In this document: in pieces, positions 28,796-38,413 of the stretch
Layout: every line of letters starts with the position of its first letter
How positions within the stretch are numbered: position 1 is the stretch's first letter
NCBI GenBank assembly: GCA_904420525.1
Contig: CAJFVT010000132.1
Location: 1 to 44,060 of the forward strand
DNA length: 44,060 nt
Source of the DNA: an uncultured Clostridia bacterium
Lineage (GTDB): Bacteria; Bacillota; Clostridia; UBA1381
Direction of reading: 5' to 3'
Notes under the pieces: generated by a model
Seen by the model: the letters and a program-made list of their open reading frames with translations, nothing else
Told to the model about the DNA's origin: nothing
Database searches by the model: none
Translations under genes and position numbers: made by a program

Positions 28796-30202
28796 TCAAA
28801 GGCTTTTATGCCTGTTCATATACTCCATAAATTCCTTATTGCTGCTGGTGGCTTTTAGCAGGTGCAGTACCTTGACATACTGATCCTGTCCTCCCTTTGA
28901 CAATTCATGACGTATAAGCAGATCTGTTCTCTTTTCCTCCGGAGAAAGTAGATTTTCATCACGGCGCGTTCCTGATTTAAGAACATCTATAGCCGGGAAA
29001 ACACGCTTTTCCTGCAGATATCTGTCAAGCTTCAGCTCCATATTTCCGGTACCCTTAAATTCCTCGAATATAACATCATCCATTCTGCTGCCTGTTTCGA
29101 CCAGAGCTGTGGCAACTATAGTAAGACTGCCTCCGTTTTCTATTTTCCGTGCTGCGCCGAAAAATTTCTTAGGCTTATGCAAAGCGGCAGGCTCAAGACC
29201 TCCGGACAAGGTCCTGCCTGTAGGATTTTCAACCAGATTATACGCTCTTACAAGACGTGTAATAGAATCAAGAAGTATCATAACATCCTTATTCTGCTCA
29301 ACAAGCCTGCATGCCCGCTCAAGTGTCATTTCCGCCAGACGGCAGTGATTTTCCGGAAGCTGATCAAATGTAGAATAAATAACGTCACAGTCAATGGATT
29401 TCTTTATATCTGTGACCTCCTCAGGACGTTCATCGATAAGTAATATTATAAGCTTTATATCCGGGCTGTTCTTTCTCACCGCATTTGCGATCTCTTTTAT
29501 AATAGTAGTTTTTCCTGCCTTCGGAGGCGCTACTATCATACCTCTCTGACCCTTTCCTATAGGTGAAACAATATCGATTAGTCTTGTTGAATAAATATTT
29601 TTTTCGGTTTCAAGCTTTATTTTTTCAACAGGGAAAACAGGGACAAGCTTTTCGAATGGACGGCGTTTTAACGCTACATCGATAGTATCTCCATTTATCC
29701 TTTTTACAAAAAGCAATGGCGAAGACTTATCTTCGCTTTCTATTATCCTGCAGTCTCCTGTTATCTCATCACCGGTCTTGAGGTTAAAACGTCTTATCTG
29801 AGCCGGTGAAACGTATATATCGCTGTTTGTTGAAGCAAAATTTTCAAATCTTAAAAAACCGTATCCGTCATTCTTCACATCAAGCACACCGCATACCTCT
29901 GTAACATCTGCGGGTCTCTCTCTTTTTTTTGTCTGAACATGCTCGTGCGCTTTTTCTTCCTCAGTTCCGTTTACTGTTCCGTTTTCTTTCTCATCAGACT
30001 TTTTCTCTTCCCTGACAGCATTTTTTTTCTCAGCTGTCTTTTTTATATCAACAATATTCTTTTTGCTCTCTTTTTCAGCTTCAATAATAGCGTTTATTAT
30101 ATCGTCCTTTTTCATCGTTGATATTTTTTTGATTTTAAAATCAGCTGCGATCAATTTCAACTCATCTTTTGTTTTCTTTTTCAGATCATCCAAATTAAAC
30201 AT
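28796..30202 (-). CDS. rho: Transcription termination factor Rho
   Basis: [50 protein letters not shown]; charged N-terminal insertion. Confidence 0.96.
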   Translation of the reverse strand: MFNLDDLKKKTKDELKLIAADFKIKKISTMKKDDIINAIIEAEKESKKNIVDIKKTAEKKNAVREEKKSDEKENGTVNGTEEEKAHEHVQTKKRERPADVTEVCGVLDVKNDGYGFLRFENFASTNSDIYVSPAQIRRFNLKTGDEITGDCRIIESEDKSSPLLFVKRINGDTIDVALKRRPFEKLVPVFPVEKIKLETEKNIYSTRLIDIVSPIGKGQRGMIVAPPKAGKTTIIKEIANAVRKNSPDIKLIILLIDERPEEVTDIKKSIDCDVIYSTFDQLPENHCRLAEMTLERACRLVEQNKDVMILLDSITRLVRAYNLVENPTGRTLSGGLEPAALHKPKKFFGAARKIENGGSLTIVATALVETGSRMDDVIFEEFKGTGNMELKLDRYLQEKRVFPAIDVLKSGTRRDENLLSPEEKRTDLLIRHELSKGGQDQYVKVLHLLKATSSNKEFMEYMNRHKSL

Positions 30203-30313
30203 TTAAAATTCCTTTCCTTGAAATATTTATAACAAAAAAATCAATCTGATATAAATAAAAAATAAACTAATAATAACTTAGATTATTATATAATATTTTT
30301 TTTAAAAAGTCAA

Positions 30314-31090
30314 TCATAAAACAGAAAAAATATCCTTCTCTGTTGAATAAAAAAGCTCACAACCACTATTTTTTAACAATTGTCCGAATATATCAGCGGC
30401 AAATCTTTCGGTAGGATAATGCCCGGCGTCAATAACACATATCCCGCTTTCAACAGCATCAATAGCTGTATGATATTTCATATCAGCAGTTACCATAACC
30501 TGAGCGCCCATATCTGCCGCGGCTGGTATCAGATCAGCGCATGCACCCGAGCCTACCGCTGCTTTGTTTATTAATATGCCCATATCTCCGCTCACCTTTA
30601 CAAACGGAGTTTCAAGAGCATCTTTAACAGTCTCTGCAAACTCAGAAAGAGTTTCAGGCTTCTCCAAATATCCTATTCTTCCCAGACCGCACCCGTCAAA
30701 TCCATCTGCTTTTTCTATGATCTCCGTATTTATAAGTCCGAGCTTTTCCGCAAGCACATCATTTAATCCGCCGTCTGCCGTATCCATAGTAGTATGCGAC
30801 GCATACAACGCGATATCATTCTTTATAAGAGTCTCTATTATTTTTCCTGATGGTTCTGATATATCTATCCTATTTATACCACCGAACATTATAGGGTGAT
30901 GAGATATTATCATATCTGCCCCAAGCTCTGCCGCTTCATTCACGGTATAAATATCCGTATTCAAAGTCAGGTATATTTTTTTTACCTCTTTATTTTTATC
31001 TCCGCATAAAAATCCGGAATTATCCCAGTCATAAGCAAGTCCGATCGGCGCTTTTTCTTCAATTATTCTTATTATATCCTTAACTAACAT
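30314..31090 (-). CDS. Nif3-like dinuclear metal center protein (YqfO-like)
   Basis: APIGLAYDWDNSGFLCGD, MIISHHPIMFGG, VTADMKYHTAIDAVESG, DAGHYPTE. Confidence 0.92.
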   Translation of the reverse strand: MLVKDIIRIIEEKAPIGLAYDWDNSGFLCGDKNKEVKKIYLTLNTDIYTVNEAAELGADMIISHHPIMFGGINRIDISEPSGKIIETLIKNDIALYASHTTMDTADGGLNDVLAEKLGLINTEIIEKADGFDGCGLGRIGYLEKPETLSEFAETVKDALETPFVKVSGDMGILINKAAVGSGACADLIPAAADMGAQVMVTADMKYHTAIDAVESGICVIDAGHYPTERFAADIFGQLLKNSGCELFYSTEKDIFSVL

Positions 31091-31757
31091 GATATTCTAT
31101 CTCCTTTAGCTCCTCAAGTGCATTTTTGTAATATTCAAGCTTTTCGTTATCACAATTTTCCGACTTCTCCAGTCCTCTGACTATCTTTAAAAATTCACGC
31201 AGCTTCTTTTCATATAAAAATCTCAGCTTTGGATGTCTATAAAGCATTGGAGGGATATGATAATCTATATCCCTTTTATATGGCTCAGCCTCTCCCCTTG
31301 CAGCGATCATGATATTGTAAACATGATGATCCTCACATTCTATGTCCTCACATAATATCTTAAAATTATTTTTCAAAAGCCACTTTCTAAGCTCATACTG
31401 TGAGTTCATAGGCTGCAATACAAGCAAAGTATCCGCTGCTGTCTCTATATCCGCCGCTATTATCTCACTTATAAGTATCCCGCCCATACCGGCTATAATT
31501 GTAGTGTCAGCTTCTCCCGGTCTTAGAACTGAAAGTCCGCTGCCGAGTCTTGTCTCTATCTTTTCTGAAAGTCCGTGTTTTTCTATATTTGCAGCGGCTA
31601 TTCTCAAGGGGCCTTCCCTTACATCGGCAGCTATGACCCTTTTTGCTGAACCTCTCTTTATCAATTCGACAGGAACATACGCGTGATCTGTTCCTATATC
31701 CGCAGCGGTATCCGCTTTAACATATTTAGCTATACATTCCAATCTTGGAGTTAACAT
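31080..31757 (-). CDS. trmK: tRNA (adenine22-N1)-methyltransferase
   Basis: ADIGTDHAYVPVELIKRG, GMGGILISEII, LVLQPMNSQYELRKWL; paired with nif3-like gene. Confidence 0.92.
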   Translation of the reverse strand: MLTPRLECIAKYVKADTAADIGTDHAYVPVELIKRGSAKRVIAADVREGPLRIAAANIEKHGLSEKIETRLGSGLSVLRPGEADTTIIAGMGGILISEIIAADIETAADTLLVLQPMNSQYELRKWLLKNNFKILCEDIECEDHHVYNIMIAARGEAEPYKRDIDYHIPPMLYRHPKLRFLYEKKLREFLKIVRGLEKSENCDNEKLEYYKNALEELKEIEYHVS

Positions 31758-31787
31758 ATGTTTATCACCATTAATTACTATCCGCAG

Positions 31788-32060
31788 TATGGATAATAAT
31801 TATCCTCTCTGAAAATAAGATAATAACTTGATTTATCCACGTTATCCACAAGTTATCCACACTTTGTGAGGATATTTTTTTATATGATTTGTCATAATTA
31901 ATGTAAACCTTAATATTTCGCATATCTATCACATTTTTATTACATTTAGAAATATACATGCATTGTGGATAAGTGTGTGGATAACGTGGATAACTTCACA
32001 ATATCATCGCAATGAAGTGTATTTTTAAGGTTTATAACTTGATTTATACACAGTGGATAA
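31788..32060. promoter_or_regulatory. oriC: DnaA-box cluster (oriC upstream module)
   Basis: Forward boxes 31833-31841 TTATCCACG, 31842-31850 TTATCCACA, 31853-31861 TTATCCACA; reverse boxes 31964-31972, 31976-31984, 31985-31993; 32044-32052 TTATACACA; reverse 32052-32060; weaker reverse TTATCCATA at 31788-31796. Confidence 0.88.
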
Positions 32061-32063
32061 CTC

Positions 32064-32099
32064 ATCAAGATTAACATAATATATTATGTTAATCTTGAT
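32064..32099. repeat. Perfect 36-bp palindrome adjacent to DnaA-box cluster and fabG stop
   Basis: ATCAAGATTAACATAATATATTATGTTAATCTTGAT. Confidence 0.9.
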
Positions 32100-32100
32100 A

Positions 32101-32814
32101 TCATATAACCGTACCGCCGTTCACCGGCAAAACAGCTCCTGTCACATATCCCGCAGCTTCCGATGCGAGATAAAATACCGCTTCTGCAGTTTCGGCAGCT
32201 GTCCCCATCCTGCACATTGGTATCTCTTCGATAAATTCTTTCTTTTCGGCATCAGTAAGCTCAGAATTCATATCAGTATCTATAATTCCGGGTGATACAC
32301 AGTTTACGGTTATACCTGACGGAGCCAGTTCCTTTGCCAAAGCCTTCGTAAAGCCTATTACAGCAGCCTTTGATGCGCTGTAGTGTACCTCACAGCTTGC
32401 TCCTGTCTCCCCCCACATCGATGATATATTTATTATCCTGCCTTTTTTTAAACGGATCATATCATCCACAAAAAAATGTGTTACAACATACATTCCCTTG
32501 ATATTTACATCAAACATCCTGTCCCAGTCCTCTTCTGTTATATCCTGAAAAACCTTTATCTGTGAGATCCCAGCATTATTCACTATTATATCTGCGCCGC
32601 CGTGCTTTTTTATTTCACCGTATATTTTTGATATATCATCAAATGAAGAAATATCTCCGCAAAAAGCCAAAGCTCCCGTTTCATCGGAGAGCTTTTTTGC
32701 TTTTTCTTCACTATTTTTATATATAAAGAATACCCTATATCCTCTTTCAGAAAACATCCTTACACATTCCGCGCCTATGCCTCTGCTGCCGCCTGTTACA
32801 AGCACATTCTTCAT
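32101..32814 (-). CDS. SDR family oxidoreductase (3-oxoacyl-ACP reductase FabG-like)
   Basis: VTGGSRGIGAECVRMFSERG, NNAGIS, VHYSASKAAVIGFTKALAKELAPSGITVNCVSPG. Confidence 0.9.
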   Translation of the reverse strand: MKNVLVTGGSRGIGAECVRMFSERGYRVFFIYKNSEEKAKKLSDETGALAFCGDISSFDDISKIYGEIKKHGGADIIVNNAGISQIKVFQDITEEDWDRMFDVNIKGMYVVTHFFVDDMIRLKKGRIINISSMWGETGASCEVHYSASKAAVIGFTKALAKELAPSGITVNCVSPGIIDTDMNSELTDAEKKEFIEEIPMCRMGTAAETAEAVFYLASEAAGYVTGAVLPVNGGTVI

Positions 32815-32816
32815 AT

Positions 32817-34934
32817 TTAAAACTCCTCCGGCTTTTCACGAGGTACAAATGATGTGACTGCTGTATCTACTGCGTTTGGGGTACATTTTTCAATAGCCTC
32901 CTGCATAAGCACTACCTGTGAGTCTATTTTATTTCTGCCTCTGAGATCGACTTTACTGTAAATACCGTTATCCTGTATCGAAGCTCTCAAAGTATCCTCA
33001 AGCTGCAGATCAAGCACATGCTTTATTTCCTCGCGTATTTCTTCATCCTCAACAGGAAACATTATCTCAACACGCTTATTCAGATTTCTGTTCATCCAGT
33101 CGGCCGAAGCGCAGAATATATTTTCTTCACCATCATTATAAAAATAATATATCCTTGCATGCTCAAGATACCTTCCCGTTATCGATCTTACAGTTATATT
33201 TTCTGAAAGCCCGGGAACATTTGCCCTAAGACAGCATATCCCGCGCACTATAAGATCTATTTTAACGCCTGCCTGCGACGCTCTGTACAGGTATTCTATT
33301 ATCTCCTGATCCACAAGAGAATTCATCTTTGCTATTATACGAGCTTTTTTTCCGGCTTTTGCATGCTTTATTTCCCGTTCTATAAAATTCTCCGTTTTTT
33401 CACGAAGCCATATAGGAGCAACTATAAGCTTGTTCCAGCGCTTTGGCTCACAAAAACCAGAAAGCATATTAAAGAACGCTCCAGAATCGTCACCGTATTC
33501 CTTTCGACAAGTGAAGATACCCATATCAGTATAGAAATTAGCTGTTACATCGTTATAATTTCCTGTCGCAAGATGGACATATTTGATTATTCCTTCCTCC
33601 TCGCGTCTTATTATCTCTGTTATCTTAGAATGAGTTTTAAGTCCGAGAAGTCCGTAAATAACGTGACAGCCTGCATTTTCAAGCTTTTGAGCCCATACTA
33701 TATTATTCTGTTCATCAAATCTCGCTTTCAGCTCTACAAGAACTGTAACTGATTTTCCGTTCTGCGCCGCCTTTTCAAGTGATCTTATAATAGGCGAATT
33801 CCCGCTGACTCTGTATAGAGTCTGTTTTATCGCGAGTGTTTTTTCATCATTTGCCGCCGTTTCTACAAGATCCGTTACAGGCTTGAACGAATTGTACGGA
33901 TGGTGCAGATATATATCTCCCTTTTTTATCTCGTCAAAAATATCATCACAGTCCTGAAGCCGCTTTGGTATCTGAGGAGTATAGTTAGGATATTTATATT
34001 TACTAAATCCCTTCTGAGAATATATCTTATTCAAAAATGTCAGATCTACAGGTCCCTTTATGAAATAAATATCATCCTTTTTTGTATTCAGCTCACCGCT
34101 AAGTATTTTTAACAAAGATTCGTTTATATCATCCTCTACCTCAAGTCTTATTACCTGACTTCTTTCACGCTCTTTAAGATTTTTCTGTATTTCCTCAAGC
34201 AGATCCTCACTGTCATCCTCGTCTATAGGGATATCTGCGTCACGCATTACCCGGTACACACACGAGTCAATGATCTTATAGCTCGTAAATAGCTCTCCTA
34301 TAAACATCTGTATAACTTCCTCGATAAGTATAAAGCATGTCTCATCCTTCTTTTCAGACGGCAGCTTTATAACTCTTGGACATATAGTTGGAACAGGTAC
34401 AGTTACAAATCCCTTGATGTTGTTTTCCTTACTTTTTTTTACAAGCGCACATATATTCAATACCTTATTCTGAATAAGAGGAAACGGACGTGATGAGTCC
34501 ACAGCCATTGGCGTAAGTATCGGGAATATTTCATCATGAAAGTATGATGTAACATATTTTTTCTGTTTGTCTGACAATTCATCGCTGCTCAATATACGTA
34601 CTCCCGTATCTTTTGCCAAAAGCTGCATCAGACTTCTCGAATATGTTGAATACTGCATATCAACAAGCTTATGTGTCTTTTTCGATATCGCCTCAAGCTG
34701 TTCCTTTGCAGTCATGCCGGCGCAGTCTTTTTTATCCATTGATGATATATTTTTAAGTGATGCAACTCTTACCATAAAAAACTCATCAAGATTAGATGCC
34801 GTTATAGCAAGAAATTTTATCCTCTCAAAAAGAGGATGATTTTTATCCCTGGCTTCGTTAAGTATCCTGAAATTGAAATCCAGCCAGGAAAGTTCTCTGT
34901 TTATATAATTCTCAGGTGCCGAATAATTTTCCAT
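32817..34934 (-). CDS. ppk1: Polyphosphate kinase 1
   Basis: YINRELSWLDFNFRILNEA, DIYLHHPYNSFKPVTDLV, LKARFDEQNNIVWAQKLENAGCHVIYGLLGLKTHSK. Confidence 0.96.
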   Translation of the reverse strand: MENYSAPENYINRELSWLDFNFRILNEARDKNHPLFERIKFLAITASNLDEFFMVRVASLKNISSMDKKDCAGMTAKEQLEAISKKTHKLVDMQYSTYSRSLMQLLAKDTGVRILSSDELSDKQKKYVTSYFHDEIFPILTPMAVDSSRPFPLIQNKVLNICALVKKSKENNIKGFVTVPVPTICPRVIKLPSEKKDETCFILIEEVIQMFIGELFTSYKIIDSCVYRVMRDADIPIDEDDSEDLLEEIQKNLKERERSQVIRLEVEDDINESLLKILSGELNTKKDDIYFIKGPVDLTFLNKIYSQKGFSKYKYPNYTPQIPKRLQDCDDIFDEIKKGDIYLHHPYNSFKPVTDLVETAANDEKTLAIKQTLYRVSGNSPIIRSLEKAAQNGKSVTVLVELKARFDEQNNIVWAQKLENAGCHVIYGLLGLKTHSKITEIIRREEEGIIKYVHLATGNYNDVTANFYTDMGIFTCRKEYGDDSGAFFNMLSGFCEPKRWNKLIVAPIWLREKTENFIEREIKHAKAGKKARIIAKMNSLVDQEIIEYLYRASQAGVKIDLIVRGICCLRANVPGLSENITVRSITGRYLEHARIYYFYNDGEENIFCASADWMNRNLNKRVEIMFPVEDEEIREEIKHVLDLQLEDTLRASIQDNGIYSKVDLRGRNKIDSQVVLMQEAIEKCTPNAVDTAVTSFVPREKPEEF

Positions 34935-34963
34935 GCCTTTAAGATCCTTTCAATTTTTATTGT

Positions 34964-36487
34964 TTATATGTCTTTTTTCTTCAGTCTTGCTGGAATTCCG
35001 AACACGTCCTCAAAGAATTCCTCACGCTCTTCGAACTGCCACTGCTCTATAGTTATATCCGTATCTGTATAAGCGGTTATTATAAGCTCTCCGTTTTTAA
35101 GGGAAACTCTTATCCTGTCCACCTTCTGTTTATATTCATAATCTATCGAATGTGCCAGAGAAAGTATTGAAGAAAGCTTTGCTATAAGCAGTTTTCTGCT
35201 TTTTGAAAGGTATTCATACTCCTCAAAATCAAATATCCCATTATGAAACAATACCACAAGTGAAATTATATCATTATCCTTGTTTGACAGTCCCAAAAGC
35301 TTATTTGCCTTCGTTATATTATAGGAATATATATTATAATCATTTACATTTATATAAAGTCCGGTACTAGCAAATATAGCTGCTACTTTAAGAAGAACAA
35401 GATCAAACTTTGAAAGTCCGAATTTTTTCGAAAGAGCCATAAATATACTCTCGCAGTAGGAAACCACCTTTTCTATATGCTTTTTATTCGTGCCATACCT
35501 TCCCGCGTAATACATCGCACTTGAAAATATATCATTCGTAAATATATGCTTAGTATGAGTAAATTTATTCTTTTCAGCATATTCTACACATATGCCATCT
35601 GTAAATTCCACATCCGGCATAAAAATATTCTTATCTGTTTTATTTGTTGTAAAAGGTCTGTATAACAGCAGAGACGACATCATAAGCCTGCATTCCTCAT
35701 AGCTGAAATTATACTTATCTCCGAAATCATAAAGTCCGGTATCCATTATCTCATTATAAAGCGATTCAAGCTGAGCGGAAGTTACCTTATCATCCTTGAG
35801 CTTCAAAGCAGCCTTTATATTATCAGTATACGAGCCTATAAGTATTATATGCTTGTATTTAGGATCTGTGAAAAAGCTGTTCTTATACAGCTCTATCATG
35901 CTTCCGGCGTACTCCTTAACAAGCTTTGAAAATAAAATAGTATTGTTTCTCACACCGGACATTACCTCTGTTATCCTGAGCGAGCCAAGAGGCAAATTCT
36001 GAGAAAACTGCAGCTTCGACTTCTCATAGCTGGTTACCTGTACGCTTCCCGCTGAGACCTCTATTATAAGCGCTCCTTCACCTATTATATCATCAAAATC
36101 CTTCATATTCAGTGCAAGCGCCTTATAATGCAGAAAACGCTCTTCCTCATTTGAAGCTATCCCTACCTTAAGTCCGGTCCTTATAAATATCTGATCGCGT
36201 ATATATTCGCTGTTTGAAGCCTCGCGCACAGCTGAGGTAGCATAACAAATATAATCAGTTACTCCGTATTCGTTCATTATCCTTTTAAAATTTTCAAGAC
36301 AGCTGCATATCTCCCCCGTGAGCTCATAGCTTATCTTTCCAACATTATAGGTTTCCTTTCCTATAGATAGATTGCTCTCACAGCTATCAATAACTGTTAT
36401 CGAATCATTTTTTTTCAGCTGAAATATCTTCATGCTTATCCTTGAAGATCCTATATCGATCGCAGCAAATAAATTAAGTTTAGCCAT
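34964..36487 (-). CDS. ppx: Ppx/GppA family exopolyphosphatase
   Basis: AAIDIGSSRISMKIF, YATSAVREASNSEYI, LIIEVSAGSVQVTSYE; next to ppk. Confidence 0.85.
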   Translation of the reverse strand: MAKLNLFAAIDIGSSRISMKIFQLKKNDSITVIDSCESNLSIGKETYNVGKISYELTGEICSCLENFKRIMNEYGVTDYICYATSAVREASNSEYIRDQIFIRTGLKVGIASNEEERFLHYKALALNMKDFDDIIGEGALIIEVSAGSVQVTSYEKSKLQFSQNLPLGSLRITEVMSGVRNNTILFSKLVKEYAGSMIELYKNSFFTDPKYKHIILIGSYTDNIKAALKLKDDKVTSAQLESLYNEIMDTGLYDFGDKYNFSYEECRLMMSSLLLYRPFTTNKTDKNIFMPDVEFTDGICVEYAEKNKFTHTKHIFTNDIFSSAMYYAGRYGTNKKHIEKVVSYCESIFMALSKKFGLSKFDLVLLKVAAIFASTGLYINVNDYNIYSYNITKANKLLGLSNKDNDIISLVVLFHNGIFDFEEYEYLSKSRKLLIAKLSSILSLAHSIDYEYKQKVDRIRVSLKNGELIITAYTDTDITIEQWQFEEREEFFEDVFGIPARLKKKDI

Positions 36488-36666
36488 AACAAAACATTTC
36501 CTTTACAATATTTCTGAAAACACATTTTCCTACATTAATTATACAACGTTTATCAATAAAAAACAAGGTAAAATAAGAAATTTTACATATTAATAACATA
36601 TTTAAAATCAATTTAAAATACCACTGAAAAAAAAAATGCTACATAATATTTTTGAAAAATAACATA

Positions 36667-36695
36667 TTGCATTAAATAGATATTTGTGGTATAAT
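36667..36695 (+). promoter_or_regulatory. dnaA promoter
   Basis: TTGCAT, 17-bp spacer, TATAAT 36690-36695. Confidence 0.65.
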
Positions 36696-36759
36696 GTAAT
36701 ATGACATTTTATCAGATAAATTCAGAATCCGTAATGCATATATCAAAGGAGATTGAACT

Positions 36760-38106
36760 ATGGACTGTATGAAGATATGGGACGAGCTTCAGGAGGTTAT
36801 AAAAAACGCAGTCGGCGCTGAGGTAAGCTACACTGTTCATATCAAACCTGCTCAGGCGGTCATGTTTGAAGATTCAGTGTTTGTTATAGCAGTTCCTTCA
36901 TCAATAAACAAAAATATGATAGAATTCCGTTTTAAGGACAAAATAGAATCGATCCTCGAAGCGCATACCGGTCAGAAGGTAACTCTTAAGATCATACTTG
37001 AAAATGAGCGGGATAAATATGTAAAAAACACTGCCGGTCAGGAGCTTTCATCCGGATCAGAGATCTTAAACGATCATGAATATGCTGCAATAAATGAAAA
37101 ATACACTTTTGAAAACTTCGTTATCGGCTCGTCAAACGAATATGCAGCATCCGCAGCAATAAGCACAAGTGAAAATCCGGGAAGAATATATAATCCTTTG
37201 TTTCTCTACGGAAATTCAGGGCTTGGTAAAACTCATCTTATGTGTGCTATAGGCAATAAAATAAAAAAAGAACATCCTAATATGAAGGTCATTTACGTTC
37301 CTACAGAAACCTTTCTTAATGATTTTGTGAACTGCGTAAAAAACCATAAAATGGAATTTTTTCGTGAAAAATATAGAAAGGTAGATGTTCTTCTCATAGA
37401 TGACGTGCAATTCTTAAAAAATACAGAGGCTATACAGGAGGAATTTTTCCATACCTTCAACGATCTGTACAGTATGAACAAGCAGATAGTTTTAACAAGC
37501 GACAAAAAACCGGGAGACCTTATAATCCTTGAGGAAAGGCTCAGAACACGCTTTGCGCAGGGACTAACGATAGATATAGCTGTTCCTAATTATGAGACGC
37601 GTCTTGCCATACTCCGTAAAAAAGCTGAGGTAAACAACTATAATATTGATGATGAGATATTGAACTATATAGCCGACAGAGTAAAGTCCAATGTTCGTGA
37701 GCTTGAGGGAGCGCTTCTTAAAATAATCTCGTTAGCACAGCTCAAGCATAAGCCTATAGATATAGATCTTACCAAATATGCTATAGAATCTATTCTGCCA
37801 AAGGACGGGATCGTTAAGATAACACCTGACAAAATAATGGACAAGGTCTCTGTTTTCTATAATGTAACAAAGGACGAGCTGATAGGAAAAAGCCGTGTTA
37901 AATCACTCGTTGTACCCAGACAGATCGCAATGTATCTATGCTCAAAGCTTACCGACATGAATCCGGCAATGATAGGCAAGACCTTTGGAAATAAGGACAG
38001 AACAACAGTAGTCCATAATGTCCAGAAAATCGAAAAAGATCTTCAGGATGATGAAGAACTCAAGGTCAACGTAAATTATATAATAAAGGATCTGCAGACA
38101 ATTTGA
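36760..38106 (+). CDS. dnaA: Chromosomal replication initiator DnaA
   Basis: NPLFLYGNSGLGKTHLMCAIGN, LLIDDVQFL, VVPRQIAMYLCSKLTDMNPAMIGKTFGNKDRTTVVHNVQKI. Confidence 0.98.
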   Translation: MDCMKIWDELQEVIKNAVGAEVSYTVHIKPAQAVMFEDSVFVIAVPSSINKNMIEFRFKDKIESILEAHTGQKVTLKIILENERDKYVKNTAGQELSSGSEILNDHEYAAINEKYTFENFVIGSSNEYAASAAISTSENPGRIYNPLFLYGNSGLGKTHLMCAIGNKIKKEHPNMKVIYVPTETFLNDFVNCVKNHKMEFFREKYRKVDVLLIDDVQFLKNTEAIQEEFFHTFNDLYSMNKQIVLTSDKKPGDLIILEERLRTRFAQGLTIDIAVPNYETRLAILRKKAEVNNYNIDDEILNYIADRVKSNVRELEGALLKIISLAQLKHKPIDIDLTKYAIESILPKDGIVKITPDKIMDKVSVFYNVTKDELIGKSRVKSLVVPRQIAMYLCSKLTDMNPAMIGKTFGNKDRTTVVHNVQKIEKDLQDDEELKVNVNYIIKDLQTI

Positions 38107-38133
38107 TCTTTTTACTTTCATGAGTGAATAATG

Positions 38134-38354
38134 TGTTGATAATATGTTGATATTATTTTTGATCCTTATAATAGAAATTTTTTATTCACTGTGTCAACAT
38201 TTTATCAACACCCAGTTTTGTATAAAAAACAGCGCAGTTGCGGGAAAAAACGGACTTATCCATGTTATCCATTCCCCTACTACTACTACTATAATAAAAT
38301 AATAATAATATATAAATATATATGCCTGAAAGAAAAAACAGGATGTGTTGATAA
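38134..38354. promoter_or_regulatory. oriC: oriC unwinding module: DnaA boxes plus DnaA-trio element
   Basis: Abutting boxes TTATCCATG 38256-38264 and TTATCCATT 38265-38273, CCCC, then CTACTACTACTACTATAATAAAATAATAATAATA from 38277; variant boxes TTATCAACA at 38202-38210 and (reverse) 38134-38142, 38346-38354; TTATTCACT 38182-38190. Confidence 0.88.
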
Positions 38355-38413
38355 AACTATCCTCACTTATAAAAGCTAAAGACATATAAAAAAATGAAAG
38401 GAATATATTTATC

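Noticed and set aside
28698-28883. 61-aa plus ORF downstream of serS
   Set aside because: Spans a terminator hairpin and overlaps the rho 3' end antisense; no coding features.
31771-31959. 62-aa minus ORF in the DnaA-box region
   Set aside because: AT-rich chance ORF across DnaA boxes; no RBS or homology features.
38277-38316. Triplet microsatellite-like CTACTACTAC/AATAATAAT run
   Set aside because: Not treated as a simple repeat: position next to two DnaA boxes and a C-run between dnaA and dnaN fits a DnaA-trio unwinding element.
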